From NCBI RefSeq assembly GCF_963666525.1, contig NZ_OY762905.1, positions 1,054,001 through 1,118,000 on the forward strand: a stretch of 64,000 bases of DNA. Reading direction: 5' to 3'. The first letter of the stretch is position 1; each line of letters starts with the position of its first letter. Below the pieces are notes generated by a model that was not told the DNA's origin, did not search any database, and saw only the letters and a list, made by a program, of their open reading frames with translations. The translations under genes and the position numbers were made by a program. Positions 27,157-36,679 of this stretch are shown here, piece after piece. The DNA is from an uncultured Cohaesibacter sp. GTDB lineage: Bacteria; Pseudomonadota; Alphaproteobacteria; Rhizobiales; Cohaesibacteraceae.

Positions 27157-28120
27157 ACTGGATCCTCTTGTCGAGCAGGGAATAGAGGATATCGGCAATG
27201 AAATTGACCACACAATAGGTCGCAGCCATGATCAGAACACCCGCCTGAATAGACGGCAGGTCGCGGGCCTGAATGGCAATGATCAACTGGCGGCCAATGC
27301 CGGGAATGGCAAAGATCTCTTCCACAACGATGACACCGCCGAGCAGATAGCCCACATCCAGAGCCACGATGGTGATCGTGGGCAGCAGCGCGTTGCGCAA
27401 GGCATGCCCCCAGAGAACCTGCCGTGAAGAAAGACCCTTGAGACGCGCCGCACGGATATAGTCAGCATGCAACACATCCACCATTTCCGAGCGCACCATG
27501 CGCGAGACATGGGCCACCAGAATGATGGAAATGACCGCAGCCGGCATGATCAGATGGGCGACTCCATCCCAGAAATTCTCGGTGAGCGGCACATAGCCCG
27601 TCGGAGGCAGAAGCTTCCAGCGGTCGGCAAGGAACAGCAGCGCCAGCGTGGCCGTAACGAACTCTGGCAGAGACACGCCAACATAGGAAATGAGGCTGAC
27701 AGCCATGTCGACAATCTTACCACGACGCACCGCAGCGAGAATGCCCAGCGGCACGGCGATAAACAGCATCAGGCAGATGGAAAAGAGTGCGAGAAGCAAC
27801 GAGCGGCTGAGAGCCTCAACCATGACAGGCCCGACTGACAGACCGGTGCGCAGCGAGGTTCCGAAATCACCCTGGAAGACACCGGCGATCCAGTGCAGAT
27901 ACTGCGTCCAGACCGGATCGTTCAGCCCCATCTGCTCCCGAAGCGCTGACAGCGCTTCTTCGGTCGCGTTCTCGCCCAGCATCATCACTGCCGCATCGGC
28001 AGGCAGAATCTGGGTCATGGCGAAAACGATCAACGACACGATCAGGAGCGTATAGAAAATCAGGGCCACCCGCTTTGTGAGATAGCTGGCAGACAACGTT
28101 TTGTTCCTGTTGTTTGTCAC
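27149..28120 (-). CDS. Peptide/opine-type ABC transporter permease (DppB family)
   Basis: A 323-residue membrane protein starting at a GTG. The DppB pattern is clear: an N-terminal helix, GLNDPVWTQYLHWIAGVFQGDFGTS in the periplasmic part, and the coupling segment HADYIRAARLKGLSSRQVLWGHALRNALLPT. It has six helices. It lies 76 bp downstream of the binding-protein gene; that gap has short GC-rich inverted repeats, common after highly expressed binding-protein genes. Confidence 0.95.
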   Translation of the reverse strand: MTNNRNKTLSASYLTKRVALIFYTLLIVSLIVFAMTQILPADAAVMMLGENATEEALSALREQMGLNDPVWTQYLHWIAGVFQGDFGTSLRTGLSVGPVMVEALSRSLLLALFSICLMLFIAVPLGILAAVRRGKIVDMAVSLISYVGVSLPEFVTATLALLFLADRWKLLPPTGYVPLTENFWDGVAHLIMPAAVISIILVAHVSRMVRSEMVDVLHADYIRAARLKGLSSRQVLWGHALRNALLPTITIVALDVGYLLGGVIVVEEIFAIPGIGRQLIIAIQARDLPSIQAGVLIMAATYCVVNFIADILYSLLDKRIQYD

Positions 28121-28196
28121 CGGCAGCCCGACAGCTCCAAGAGAGGGGACCTGGAACCGTCGGACCGTCGGCAGCAGTTAACTTGCTACGGGAAGA

Positions 28197-29756
28197 TTAG
28201 GACCGCGTCGGGGCCTTGTCGGTCAGCCAGGCATGGTCGAAACGGAACACGGAAGCACGCGGATGGATATCATAGGCGGCAACCCAGCTCCGTTTGGCAC
28301 CCAGCACATCGAAGAAGGTCGGGATGATGGACGGAACACCTTCATACTGAAGCTTCTGAGCCTCGGCATAAAGCTTGGCGCGGGTCGCATCATCGGCTGT
28401 CACACGTGCAGCATTGACCGCCTTGTCGAAGTCCGAATTATCCCAGCGCGTTTCGTTCCAGGCAGCATCGGAGGTGTAGAGCAATTTGAAGATACCGTCT
28501 TCGGTCGGCTGCATGTTGTAGAAGCCAACGTAGAAATTGCCCTTCTTCCAGACCTGATCGAGATAGGTGGCGTGCGGCATCGTCTGGACTTCGATATCGA
28601 AGCCAGCCGGTTTGGCCATTTCGCGCAGGGCAACAGCAAGCTGCGTGCGCAGGGCAGGCTTTTCGGAAGCCACCAGCGTGATCTTGATGCCATCGGCATA
28701 GCCGGCATCAGCCAGCAACTGCTTTGCCTTTTCAATGTCCGGCTTGCGCATCGGCTGTTCGGAATAGAAGCGATAGGCATTGTTGATCGGGGTATCGTTG
28801 CCTGCCGTGCCGAAGCCTTCGGTGACGAACTGGATCATGGCATCACGATCCACGGTAAGCGCAAGGGCCTGACGAACGCGCGGATCATCAAACGGCTTGA
28901 CGTCGCACCGCATGTTGACGTTGCAGAACTGACCGGAAGCGACGCGCTGCAGGTCAACGCCGTCGGTGCCGTCAAGACGCATATACTCGGTTGGATCCAG
29001 AGTGGAAATCAGGTCGATCTCGCCAGCAATGAGCGCCGAGCTCTCTGCGGTGGAATCCGGATAGACATTCAGCACGACCTTGTCGAGATAGGGCCGTTCC
29101 GGATCATAATAGTCCGGGTTGCGTCCAACCACGACCTGACGGTCCGGCTCGAAGGAAACCAGCTTGAACGGGCCGGTACCAACAGCTTCGCTGGAGAGTT
29201 TGTCGAGGCCACTCTCGATGATGGCAGCTGGAACGATCTTGGCATTCATGTAAGCGGTTGCTACCGGCATGTCGGCATAGGGGCCCGTCAGCTTGAAGAC
29301 AACGGTGAGCTCATCCTTGGCAACGACGTCCTCGATCGGCCCAACGTTCTTGCGGCCGGGAGAGGCGGTATCCGGATTGAGAATTGCCTTGTAGGAAGCG
29401 ACCACGTCAGCAGCGGTCAGCGCCGAGCCATCGTGGAACTTGACGCCCTTGCGCAGGGTGAAGGTCCATTCGGTCAACTCTTCGTTGGCGCTCCAGCTTT
29501 CGGCCAGATCGGCTTCCGGGCTCATGTCCACCTTGAGACGGGTCAGGCCGCTGTAGAGCAGTTCGGCCAGCATGTATTCCGGGTTGACGCGGACAAGCAG
29601 CGGGTTGAGCACGCTGGTTGCCTGATCGATGGCCACACGCAGGGTGCCGCCTTTTACCGGAGCCTGCGCGAAGGCGGGCATGGAAAGAGAAAGGGTCGCC
29701 GAAGCTGCCACAAAGGCAGTTCCGAGGAGAAAACGTCTGCGGGTTGTTTCAAGCAT
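28197..29756 (-). CDS. Peptide-type ABC transporter substrate-binding protein (SBP_bac_5)
   Basis: A 519-residue protein from the ATG at 29756, which has a GGAGG ribosome site. The N-terminus TRRRFLLGTAF followed by a hydrophobic stretch ending AFAQ looks like a Tat signal peptide, so it may be exported folded. The mature body is SBP_bac_5 (GGTLRVAIDQATSVLNPL, LAESWSANEELTEWTFTLRKGVKFHDGSALTAADV). This family binds peptides, opines, nickel or acylated sugars and amino acids. The neighbouring M20-type hydrolases suggest an N-acylated amino acid or short peptide. Confidence 0.94.
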   Translation of the reverse strand: MLETTRRRFLLGTAFVAASATLSLSMPAFAQAPVKGGTLRVAIDQATSVLNPLLVRVNPEYMLAELLYSGLTRLKVDMSPEADLAESWSANEELTEWTFTLRKGVKFHDGSALTAADVVASYKAILNPDTASPGRKNVGPIEDVVAKDELTVVFKLTGPYADMPVATAYMNAKIVPAAIIESGLDKLSSEAVGTGPFKLVSFEPDRQVVVGRNPDYYDPERPYLDKVVLNVYPDSTAESSALIAGEIDLISTLDPTEYMRLDGTDGVDLQRVASGQFCNVNMRCDVKPFDDPRVRQALALTVDRDAMIQFVTEGFGTAGNDTPINNAYRFYSEQPMRKPDIEKAKQLLADAGYADGIKITLVASEKPALRTQLAVALREMAKPAGFDIEVQTMPHATYLDQVWKKGNFYVGFYNMQPTEDGIFKLLYTSDAAWNETRWDNSDFDKAVNAARVTADDATRAKLYAEAQKLQYEGVPSIIPTFFDVLGAKRSWVAAYDIHPRASVFRFDHAWLTDKAPTRS

Positions 29757-29794
29757 TGGAGGTTCCTTCTTGAAGTGATTTTTGGCTGATATTC

Positions 29795-31111
29795 TTATTT
29801 TTGATCCGGATTCATATCCGGTTCGAAATCTGCGGCCAGATAGGACAGCACGCTCTTGGCAAGCGCGATGATATCTGGCGAAGTCGTATGTTCGTCCGGG
29901 CCATGGACATTGCTGGAAGGCCTCCCCAGCCCTCCCAGCAGGATTTCCTGCATCACACCGGCCTGCTGGACATATCCGAAGTCCGAACAGCTGGCCGCAC
30001 CCCATTTGGCAAAGTCCTTCTTGCGATAACCAAAGCCCGCGCTGAGCGCCTTCTGCCAACGTGGCCAGTGGGCCCCGTCCGGGTCAGCTGTCGGGGTCAG
30101 ATGGGATGTCTGCTCGATGCCATAGGTGATCATGTCGAGATCATCGAGAGCAGCATGAATGCATGCCTCGATCTCGGCGCGGGCGTCCGCGTAGGATTCT
30201 TCGGGCGCGTAGCGCCGCCCGATCAGCAACTCGAAACGCCCCGGCACCTGACCGGGTGCCGTCCCGCCATTGGCAGCTGCGATATAGAGCTGGGGCCGCA
30301 AGGGACCGCTTGCACCGGGAGCCGGCGCCAGCTTGGAGGCGCGCGCACCAACCTTTTCCTTGAGTGCCATAAGCGCATTCATCAGCGGGATGCTGGCTTC
30401 GATGGCATTGGCCCCTGCCCCGCTGCGGTTGCCGTCGCCCGCATGCACGGGCACGCCGCGAATGGTCAGCGTGAGCGCAAAGACGCCAAAGCATCCGGCC
30501 CAGACGCGCGGCGCCGCAGAGCCGTTGAAATTGAGAATATGGCCCTTGAGATAGCCCTGTTCCGCCAGATAGCGGATACCCGGATAGAGGCCGGATTCCT
30601 CGTCCGTGCAAAACAGCAGCATCGGGTCATAGGCGAGCGGAACAGCATGATCCTTGGCCACCTTAAGCGCCAGATAACAGGCAGCCATGGTGCCCTTCAT
30701 GTCCGCAGCGCCCAGCCCGTAGAGCCGATCATCCATCTTGGTCATGGCAAATGGCTCGAAGGTCCATCCCGGTGCAACGGGAACCGTATCGACGTGGAAA
30801 TAGAGCCCACAGACCGGCTTACCCGTTACACGCTCACCAATAAGATTGATCCGTTCGCCGGACGCCTTGCCCGAACGGGTCTTCCAGAGACCTTCGGGCA
30901 CCGACACCCGTTCAAAACCGAAAGACAGCGGTTCAAACAGCGATTGCGCCAGATCCGCAAACGCTCCATAGCCCTCTCCCGGGGGGAAAGTGGTATCGAC
31001 AGCGATCATCCGAGCCAGTGCATCCTCTGCAGAATTGACAGACTTCTCAATGGCTTCAAATGCCGGTTGCAAAGCTTGATGCGAGCGTAGAGAGTAACTT
31101 TTGTCTGACAC
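29795..31111 (-). CDS. M20-family peptidase/deacylase
   Basis: A 438-residue enzyme of the ArgE/DapE/ACY1 class, the first gene of the operon. The zinc-site motifs FHVDTVPV, GAADMKG, TDEES and the C-terminal NVHGPDEHT are all present; only the position of the third acidic ligand looks unusual (NFNGSA). It should cleave an N-acyl or peptide bond of the imported compound in the cytosol. It is close upstream of the binding-protein gene (38 bp) and starts about 88 bp from the divergent GntR gene. Confidence 0.92.
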   Translation of the reverse strand: MSDKSYSLRSHQALQPAFEAIEKSVNSAEDALARMIAVDTTFPPGEGYGAFADLAQSLFEPLSFGFERVSVPEGLWKTRSGKASGERINLIGERVTGKPVCGLYFHVDTVPVAPGWTFEPFAMTKMDDRLYGLGAADMKGTMAACYLALKVAKDHAVPLAYDPMLLFCTDEESGLYPGIRYLAEQGYLKGHILNFNGSAAPRVWAGCFGVFALTLTIRGVPVHAGDGNRSGAGANAIEASIPLMNALMALKEKVGARASKLAPAPGASGPLRPQLYIAAANGGTAPGQVPGRFELLIGRRYAPEESYADARAEIEACIHAALDDLDMITYGIEQTSHLTPTADPDGAHWPRWQKALSAGFGYRKKDFAKWGAASCSDFGYVQQAGVMQEILLGGLGRPSSNVHGPDEHTTSPDIIALAKSVLSYLAADFEPDMNPDQK

Positions 31112-31146
31112 CTTGTTGCCTCTGGATAGTGGACGGCGACGAATGT

Positions 31147-31167
31147 TTTCTATAAACTATATAGAAA
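31147..31167. promoter_or_regulatory. 8-5-8 inverted repeat between the peptide operon and its GntR regulator
   Basis: TTTCTATA-AACTA-TATAGAAA has perfect arms and lies in the 87-bp divergent gap, 36 bp from the operon start and 32 bp from the regulator start. Its position would let a GntR dimer block both promoters. Assignment to this regulator is inferred. Confidence 0.65.
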
Positions 31168-31198
31168 TATATGCGAGCAAAAGAGATAGATTGTCAAT

Positions 31199-31993
31199 AT
31201 GAAAGATGACGAGACACTGATGGCCCTTTTCCCCAAGGCGACGCAGGAAGATGATTTTTCACCGTCCATGGCTGACAGGGCCCAACCCCTCTACCTCGTG
31301 GTCAAGAGACAAATCTTTGAAGCTATCATGATGGGAAAATGGCCCGCAGGCACCGTCTTGCCCAGCGAAGTCGAACTGGCGCGGATGCTGCGCGTCTCTG
31401 TCGGAACCATCCGCCGGGCCCTCAGCGAACTGACGAATGAAGGCATGCTCAGCCGCCGTCGCAAGACCGGCACTGTGGTAACTGGTCGCACCCCCCAGCA
31501 CAGCCTCCGCTTCTTCTTTCAATATTTCCGCCTGCACGGACTGGACGGATCCCTGCAGCATTCGCAGGCCAGAAACCTGTCGCTGGTTTTCGGAGAGGCT
31601 ACGGATATCGAATCAGAAAATCTAAGCGTTGAACCAGCCACCCCGGTCATGCGCCTGTCGCGTGTGCGCAGCGTTCACGACAAGCCCGTAATGGTTGAAA
31701 CCGTAACGATGCCATCGGAACATTTGACGGATTTCCCGCGCAATGCGGAGGACGTCCCGGCCCTGCTCTATCTGTATCTGCTTGAGCATTACGACATTCG
31801 CATCTCGGCCGTGCGGGAAAAGATCGCGGCGGAATTGGCAAATGAGGATGACCTCGTCCATCTGCAACTGGAAGCCCCGAGCGCCGTCTTGACGATCGAG
31901 GAAGTGGCCTATGATCAGACCGGCACCCCGGTGCTTTTCACCAAACACCGGGCGACCACCCGCAGCCATCGCTACATCAACGAATTGCAGTAG
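31199..31993 (+). CDS. GntR-family regulator with UTRA domain
   Basis: A 264-residue regulator. After a 27-residue leader a GntR winged HTH spans about residues 28-100 (YLVVKRQIFEAIMMGKWPAGTVLPSEVELARML). A UTRA ligand domain follows to the end (LSRVRSVHDKPVMVE, VLTIEEVAYDQTGTPV). It is divergent from the peptide/acyl-amino-acid uptake operon and most likely represses it until an imported compound binds. It converges on a frameshifted GNAT gene. Confidence 0.93.
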   Translation: MKDDETLMALFPKATQEDDFSPSMADRAQPLYLVVKRQIFEAIMMGKWPAGTVLPSEVELARMLRVSVGTIRRALSELTNEGMLSRRRKTGTVVTGRTPQHSLRFFFQYFRLHGLDGSLQHSQARNLSLVFGEATDIESENLSVEPATPVMRLSRVRSVHDKPVMVETVTMPSEHLTDFPRNAEDVPALLYLYLLEHYDIRISAVREKIAAELANEDDLVHLQLEAPSAVLTIEEVAYDQTGTPVLFTKHRATTRSHRYINELQ

Positions 31994-32023
31994 GTCGTCG
32001 CCGCACAACAGGAAGACGGGCTC

Positions 32024-32742
32024 TTACGCCTTGGCTGCCAACGTCTGCCTGATGTCCTCCAGCCGCCTTGTCTGCCGATTCCCGGCATCGAAATTGTCAG
32101 GGGCCAGCCAGAGCTCGAATGCCTCTTTGAGGAGAGGCCATTCCTTGTCGATGATCGAGAACCAGGCAGTGTCCCGAGACCGGCCCTTGTAGATGATCGC
32201 CTGCCGGAAATGCCTTCAAAGCTGAAGCCAAGTCGCTCCGCAGCCTTGCGCGAAGGCGCGTTGAGGCTGTCACATTTCCATTCATAACGGCGATAGCCAA
32301 GATCCCCGAAGACATAGCCCATCAGCAGGAACTGCGCCTCGGTCGCTGCAGTCTTCTGTTTGAGCAAGGGAGAAAAGGCGACGTTGCCAACCTCGATCAC
32401 GCCATTGGCCGGATCGATTCGCATCAGCGAGAAGGTGGCAACAGCCTTGCCTAGCGCCAGATTGATGATGGCATAATGTTTGGGATCCGGGCTTTGGGCC
32501 GCCGCTCGCAGATAGGCATCGAACCCATCGCGACAGAGAAACGGACCACCGGTCATATAGGTCCAGTCGCGGCCGTCTGGCGCCGTCGCATAAGCCTCAT
32601 AAAGATCACGTCCATGCCGGTCGGCATCAAGTGGCTCCAGCCGACAATGCTGGCCTGTAAGCACGACATCTCCGGGGCGTGGGCGAGCCGACCAGTCCGG
32701 CAGGGCATCACCGATCGGTTGTCCGTATTGATTGACCGTCAT
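32024..32742 (-). pseudogene. GNAT N-acetyltransferase with a one-base frameshift
   Basis: From the ATG at 32742 (MTVNQYGQPIGDALPDW, ribosome site GGGGAG) the protein reads as a RimJ/RimL-type acetyltransferase up to KAAERLGFSFEGI, then loses sense. Shifting frame at the A run at 32208-32210 restores FRQAIIYKGRSRDTAWFSIID and onward, ending at a stop at 32024. The total of 719 bases is one short of 240 codons, so a single base is missing from a T run on the coding strand. This is either a true pseudogene or a homopolymer sequencing error. The family acetylates protein N-termini or small amines; the substrate here is unknown. Confidence 0.85.
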
Positions 32743-32916
32743 CTTGAGAACTCCCCGTTGGCAACACACTGCTTCGGCGCAACCATTCTTGCGGCTCATG
32801 CGCGGCATAGTAAGGCAGAATGGCGAAAACAAAAGACCCTTTCTCCCCTCACCCCCAGAGGAGAGCCGGTCACATCCGCCACTTCATGGTCTCTCCAGAC
32901 AGATATCAACGCCCAT

Positions 32917-32942
32917 GAAAAGAATGCCCGCAAAGCGGGCAT
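32917..32942 (-). terminator. Rho-independent terminator of the DapA-family operon
   Basis: ATGCCCGC (32924-32931) and GCGGGCAT (32935-32942) form a perfect 8-bp stem with a 3-base loop. On the minus strand it is followed by TCTTTTC. It lies 30 bp after the stop of the DapA-family gene. Confidence 0.85.
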
Positions 32943-32971
32943 CCCAACTGGTCAGATCGGTGTGGCACCTC

Positions 32972-33883
32972 TCAGCTCAGCACCAGCTTGCGGTTCTGCG
33001 TGTAGGCGGTGAAAATCTCCATCAGCTTCTTGCGGGCATCAGGAGAGACCGGCGCCAGCGGCCCCCGCACATATTCCAGTACCGAATTCTGCATCCCCAG
33101 AACACATTTGACGGGTGCCGGGCTGTTCTCGATGAACAGCGCCTCGGCGAAGGGACGCAAGGTATCATGCAGACGCAGGGCCGTCTGATAGTCACCAGCA
33201 ACCCACGCATTGTAGCAGGCAACACAGATTTCCGGATCATAGTTGGCCAGCACCGACGTCAGCCCGCTGGCGCCCAGCGCGTAGAAGGCCAGCGCCAGAC
33301 CGTCATCGCCACAATGGATGACAAAATCCTCGCCGCATCGGGCCCTGAGATCGGAAACCCGCTCGGCGCGTCCACCGGCTTCCTTGATGGCCACGATATT
33401 CTTGTTTGAATGACACAGGGCCGCCGCTGTCTGGGGGGCGATTTCAATGCCCGTGCGGCCCGGCACCGAATAGAGCATGATGTCGATGGAAACCGCATCG
33501 GCAATCGCTTCATAATGATTGATCAGGCCGGTCTGCGAGGGCTTGTTGTAGTAGGGCGTCACGATCAGAGCACAGTCGACGCCCCAGTCTTCGATCCGCC
33601 GGGTCCGTTCGACCGTCTTGGTCGTTACATTGGTGCCGCTACCGGCCAGAATGACCGCCTTGCCCTTGGCCCGCTCGACGGTTTTCTTGACGACCTGCTC
33701 ATATTCCTCGTCGGTGAGGGTCGAGGCCTCGCCAGTGGTGCCAACCGTCAGAAGGCCGGTCACGCCAGCTTCGAGCTGGCGGTCGATGAGGCGCTCATAG
33801 GCTGGCCAGTCGATGGCTCCGGTTTCGGTGAATGGGGTGATCAGGGCGGTGATGACACCGTCATACTGCTTGGATTTGCTCAT
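32972..33883 (-). CDS. DapA-family class I aldolase/lyase
   Basis: A 303-residue protein of the dihydrodipicolinate synthase/N-acetylneuraminate lyase family. TVGTTGEAST, VTPYYNKPSQ, the Tyr of YSVPGRTG (near 138) and the Schiff-base Lys of AIKEAGG (near 166) are all present, so it should be active on a 2-oxo acid. It closely resembles true DapA, but its place at the end of a catabolic operon suggests a degradative lyase or deaminase. One candidate is the role of HypD/LhpC in hydroxyproline breakdown. It follows an aldehyde dehydrogenase and a three-subunit dehydrogenase and precedes a strong terminator. Confidence 0.88.
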   Translation of the reverse strand: MSKSKQYDGVITALITPFTETGAIDWPAYERLIDRQLEAGVTGLLTVGTTGEASTLTDEEYEQVVKKTVERAKGKAVILAGSGTNVTTKTVERTRRIEDWGVDCALIVTPYYNKPSQTGLINHYEAIADAVSIDIMLYSVPGRTGIEIAPQTAAALCHSNKNIVAIKEAGGRAERVSDLRARCGEDFVIHCGDDGLALAFYALGASGLTSVLANYDPEICVACYNAWVAGDYQTALRLHDTLRPFAEALFIENSPAPVKCVLGMQNSVLEYVRGPLAPVSPDARKKLMEIFTAYTQNRKLVLS

Positions 33884-33919
33884 GATACTCTCCGATAAAT
33901 CAGTTTCTGGTGTGCACGA

Positions 33920-35320
33920 TCAGTCGATGACGACCTTGGATTCGCTCATTTCGCGGATGGTGATCCGAATGCCTTCCCGGCCCAGACCCGATGACTTGAT
34001 GCCACCAAACGGCACATGCTCCGCCCGGAAATCCGGGCCTTCATTCACCATCACGCCGCCAACCTTGAGCGAACGGGTTATCTTGCGGATCACCGCGTGG
34101 TCATTGGTGAAGATGCCTGCCTGCAGGCCATAGATCGAGTCGTTGACCTCCTCGACGGCGCTGTCGAGATCATCAAAGCCGCGCATGGCCAGAAGCGGCC
34201 CGAAAGTTTCCTCACGATAGATCTGCATGTCATTGGACATGCCGGTCAGCAGGGTCGGGGCAAAACGGGTCTTCTCGATCCAGCCACCAGTGCGGAGCGT
34301 TGCTCCAGCGGCAACCGCCGCCCGCACCCGCTTGTCGACTTCCTTTGCGGCAGCTTCATCGATCACCGGCCCCATGATGGTGCTGTCCTCGATCGGGTTG
34401 CCCAGCTTGATCCTGGAGATCCGCTCCAGCAGCATGTCGGTAAAGGTCTCTTCAATGTCCTTGTGCACATAAAGCTTCTTGACGGCGGCGCAGCTCTGAC
34501 CGGCGATTTCGAACCGCTGGCCGATTGCCGTATCGGCAGCCGCTTCAAGGTCGGCATCCGGCATGACAAACAGCGGATCGTTGCCGCCAAGCTCCATCAG
34601 GCAGCGGACAAGACCACTGGCATTTTTCAATGCCAGCCCAGCCTTGGCACCACCGGTAAAGGACAACAGATCGATCGGACCACGGGCCAGAGCGATGGCC
34701 GGGTCGGCAAAACCATGGACAATCTGCACCAGTCCTTCCGGCGCGCCAGCCAATTGGCAAAGCTCAACCACCCGATTGGGAGACAGCGGAGCCTTGGGCG
34801 ATGGCTTGACAATCACCGCATTGCCAGCCGCGATCGCCGGGCCAAGCTTGTGGCACAACAGGTTCACCGGATAGTTGAACGGGGTGATGGCCGCGATGAC
34901 CCCTACCGGCTCGTAGGTGACCGTCGCGAGTTTGTTGGCGCCGCCCTTGACGATGCCGCAATGCATGGTTTCACCATTGATGAAGGTGGCCGCATCGCCG
35001 GAAAGGCGCAGCGTGTTGCCGGCGCGACGGATTTCGTTACGGGCCTCGGTTATGGTCTTGCCAACCTCCTTGCAGACGGTCTGGGCAAGGCTTTCGGCTT
35101 CCTGCGCGATCAGTTCGGCGAGTTTGTCAAGGATGGCGCGTCGTTCCGACGGCATGGAAAAGCGAAAGGCAGCCGCCGCCTTTTTGGCGCGCGTGATCGC
35201 GGCAAACACATCGGCACCAGAAGCCTGAGGCAACTGGCCGATGACTTCGCCATCATAGGGGTTGGTGATAGTGAAACTGGCTGTTTCGGTAACAAGGGAG
35301 GGACTGGTCAGTGATGTCAT
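33920..35320 (-). CDS. NAD(P)-dependent aldehyde dehydrogenase
   Basis: A 466-residue aldehyde dehydrogenase. The cofactor and catalytic parts are present: ITPFNYPVNLLCHK, FTGGAKAGLAL, MELGGNDPLFV and the nucleophilic Cys in EIAGQSCAAVKKLYV, with EETFGPLLAM near the end. Its place between the DapA-family gene and the HcnABC-like dehydrogenase genes suggests a semialdehyde made by that route, such as 2-oxoglutarate or 2-aminoadipate semialdehyde. Glycine before the Cys and NDP in place of NAP make it look closer to glyceraldehyde-3-phosphate or lactaldehyde-type members; the substrate stays open. Confidence 0.9.
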   Translation of the reverse strand: MTSLTSPSLVTETASFTITNPYDGEVIGQLPQASGADVFAAITRAKKAAAAFRFSMPSERRAILDKLAELIAQEAESLAQTVCKEVGKTITEARNEIRRAGNTLRLSGDAATFINGETMHCGIVKGGANKLATVTYEPVGVIAAITPFNYPVNLLCHKLGPAIAAGNAVIVKPSPKAPLSPNRVVELCQLAGAPEGLVQIVHGFADPAIALARGPIDLLSFTGGAKAGLALKNASGLVRCLMELGGNDPLFVMPDADLEAAADTAIGQRFEIAGQSCAAVKKLYVHKDIEETFTDMLLERISRIKLGNPIEDSTIMGPVIDEAAAKEVDKRVRAAVAAGATLRTGGWIEKTRFAPTLLTGMSNDMQIYREETFGPLLAMRGFDDLDSAVEEVNDSIYGLQAGIFTNDHAVIRKITRSLKVGGVMVNEGPDFRAEHVPFGGIKSSGLGREGIRITIREMSESKVVID

Positions 35321-35374
35321 GATGCTATCCTTGTCGCAATTGGCTGCGATCTATCTATTTGATGAATTGATTGG

Positions 35375-36679
35375 TCAGATGGTCGACGTATGGTCTGTGG
35401 CTTCCGTGAAGGCGGAAACCGAAATGGGAATGGTGGGCCATCGCTCTCCGACGAGATCGGCCTCTGGCGATGCGCCGGACACAAAGTCCGAGACCCAATG
35501 GAGGCAGAAGCGCCCTTGGCAGGAGCCCATGCCGAAACGACCGCGCAGACGCAGCGCCCGCACGCTTTCGCCATCCTTGTCCTGCAACCGACGCAGGTCG
35601 CCTACCGTGCGGTTCTCACAGCGGCAGAGGACGGTCTCTTCGGGCAGATCAAGGACATCCGGCACCTTGACCGGTGCATAGAGAGTCTTGATCAGGGCTT
35701 GCGCCTGCTGCTCCCTCTCATGACGGACAACAGCATCCTTGGGCAATGCCACGTCTCGGCCCAGCCTTTTCATCAGACGGCAAGCCGCCAGAACACCGTC
35801 CGCCTCGGACGCAGCAGCACCGAGCACCTGAGCGCAATCACCAGCCTTTTCTGCCGGAATGACCGAGAGATCCCCCAGCCCGCTGGCGTTCGGCACGATG
35901 CCATCATGCAAGCCGACATGATCGGCAGAGATGGTCTTTCTTGCGCCATTGGCCGTTTCCACTTCCAGACAGAAAGCACCGTCCCTGTCCTTGCCGATAG
36001 AGACAAGACCGGCCCCCGTCATCACCGGCACACGATGGCGCAGCAGGGTGGCAATCAGCTCCACAGCTTCCAGCTTGTAGGAAAGCGGCAGCCCCATGCC
36101 TTTCAGCGGACTGGAAAACGGACGGCCTGCCTCGATGACGGCGGCGGGTGGATTGCCAAGCCGTGCCAGCTGGGCGGCGGCGACCAGCAGCAGCGGGCCA
36201 GACCCGGCCAGAACGATCCGGCCAGCAGGCGCGAACCCCGTTGATTTCATTCCGATTTGTAGCGCTCCAACCGTCGTGACGCCAGCTTCGGTCCAGCCAA
36301 TCCGCGGACGCACCAGTTCCCGAGCGCCCGTGGCCAGAATCAGGCCACCGGGGATCATGATTTCCGATTGACCTGAGTTCTCCGAGGCCAGAAAGATCGC
36401 GCCGCGCCAGTCGGTTCCGGCAAAGCGGGTCTCGGGGCGGAAGTCGACCTTGTCAGCACAGGCTTTCAGCCCGGCCTTCAACTGCGCCCACCGTTTCTCG
36501 TGGGCGCGGGTCAGCCGCAGTTTCTTTTCTCCCAGCTGGTTCTGACGGTAGATAGCGCCACCGATCGTCGAGGCCCGATCGACCAGCGTAACCGGCAGAT
36601 CGTGGCGCGCAAGGGTAATGGCTGCTGCAAGACCGGCAGGTCCGGCGCCGACGACGACAACGCGCTGTTCATGCGACAT
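35375..36679 (-). CDS. HcnB/OoxA-like FAD subunit of an amino-acid or opine dehydrogenase
   Basis: A 434-residue flavoprotein from the ATG at 36679 behind GAAGGAGA. The N-terminal VVVGAGPAGLAAAITLA binds FAD, and an ATGARELVRPR segment typical of this family follows. The C-terminus carries a BFD-like iron-sulfur motif (CRCENRTVGDL with SCQGRFC). In hydrogen-cyanide synthase, opine oxidases and D-hydroxyproline dehydrogenase this subunit works with a small 2Fe-2S subunit and a DadA-like subunit; both are encoded just upstream. It overlaps the 2Fe-2S gene by 11 bases. Confidence 0.92.
   Translation of the reverse strand: MSHEQRVVVVGAGPAGLAAAITLARHDLPVTLVDRASTIGGAIYRQNQLGEKKLRLTRAHEKRWAQLKAGLKACADKVDFRPETRFAGTDWRGAIFLASENSGQSEIMIPGGLILATGARELVRPRIGWTEAGVTTVGALQIGMKSTGFAPAGRIVLAGSGPLLLVAAAQLARLGNPPAAVIEAGRPFSSPLKGMGLPLSYKLEAVELIATLLRHRVPVMTGAGLVSIGKDRDGAFCLEVETANGARKTISADHVGLHDGIVPNASGLGDLSVIPAEKAGDCAQVLGAAASEADGVLAACRLMKRLGRDVALPKDAVVRHEREQQAQALIKTLYAPVKVPDVLDLPEETVLCRCENRTVGDLRRLQDKDGESVRALRLRGRFGMGSCQGRFCLHWVSDFVSGASPEADLVGERWPTIPISVSAFTEATDHTSTI

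Noticed and set aside
32972-33883. Calling the DapA-family gene the biosynthetic dapA
   Set aside because: Residues fit, but its place in a catabolic operon with dehydrogenases argues for a degradative role, so no symbol was given.
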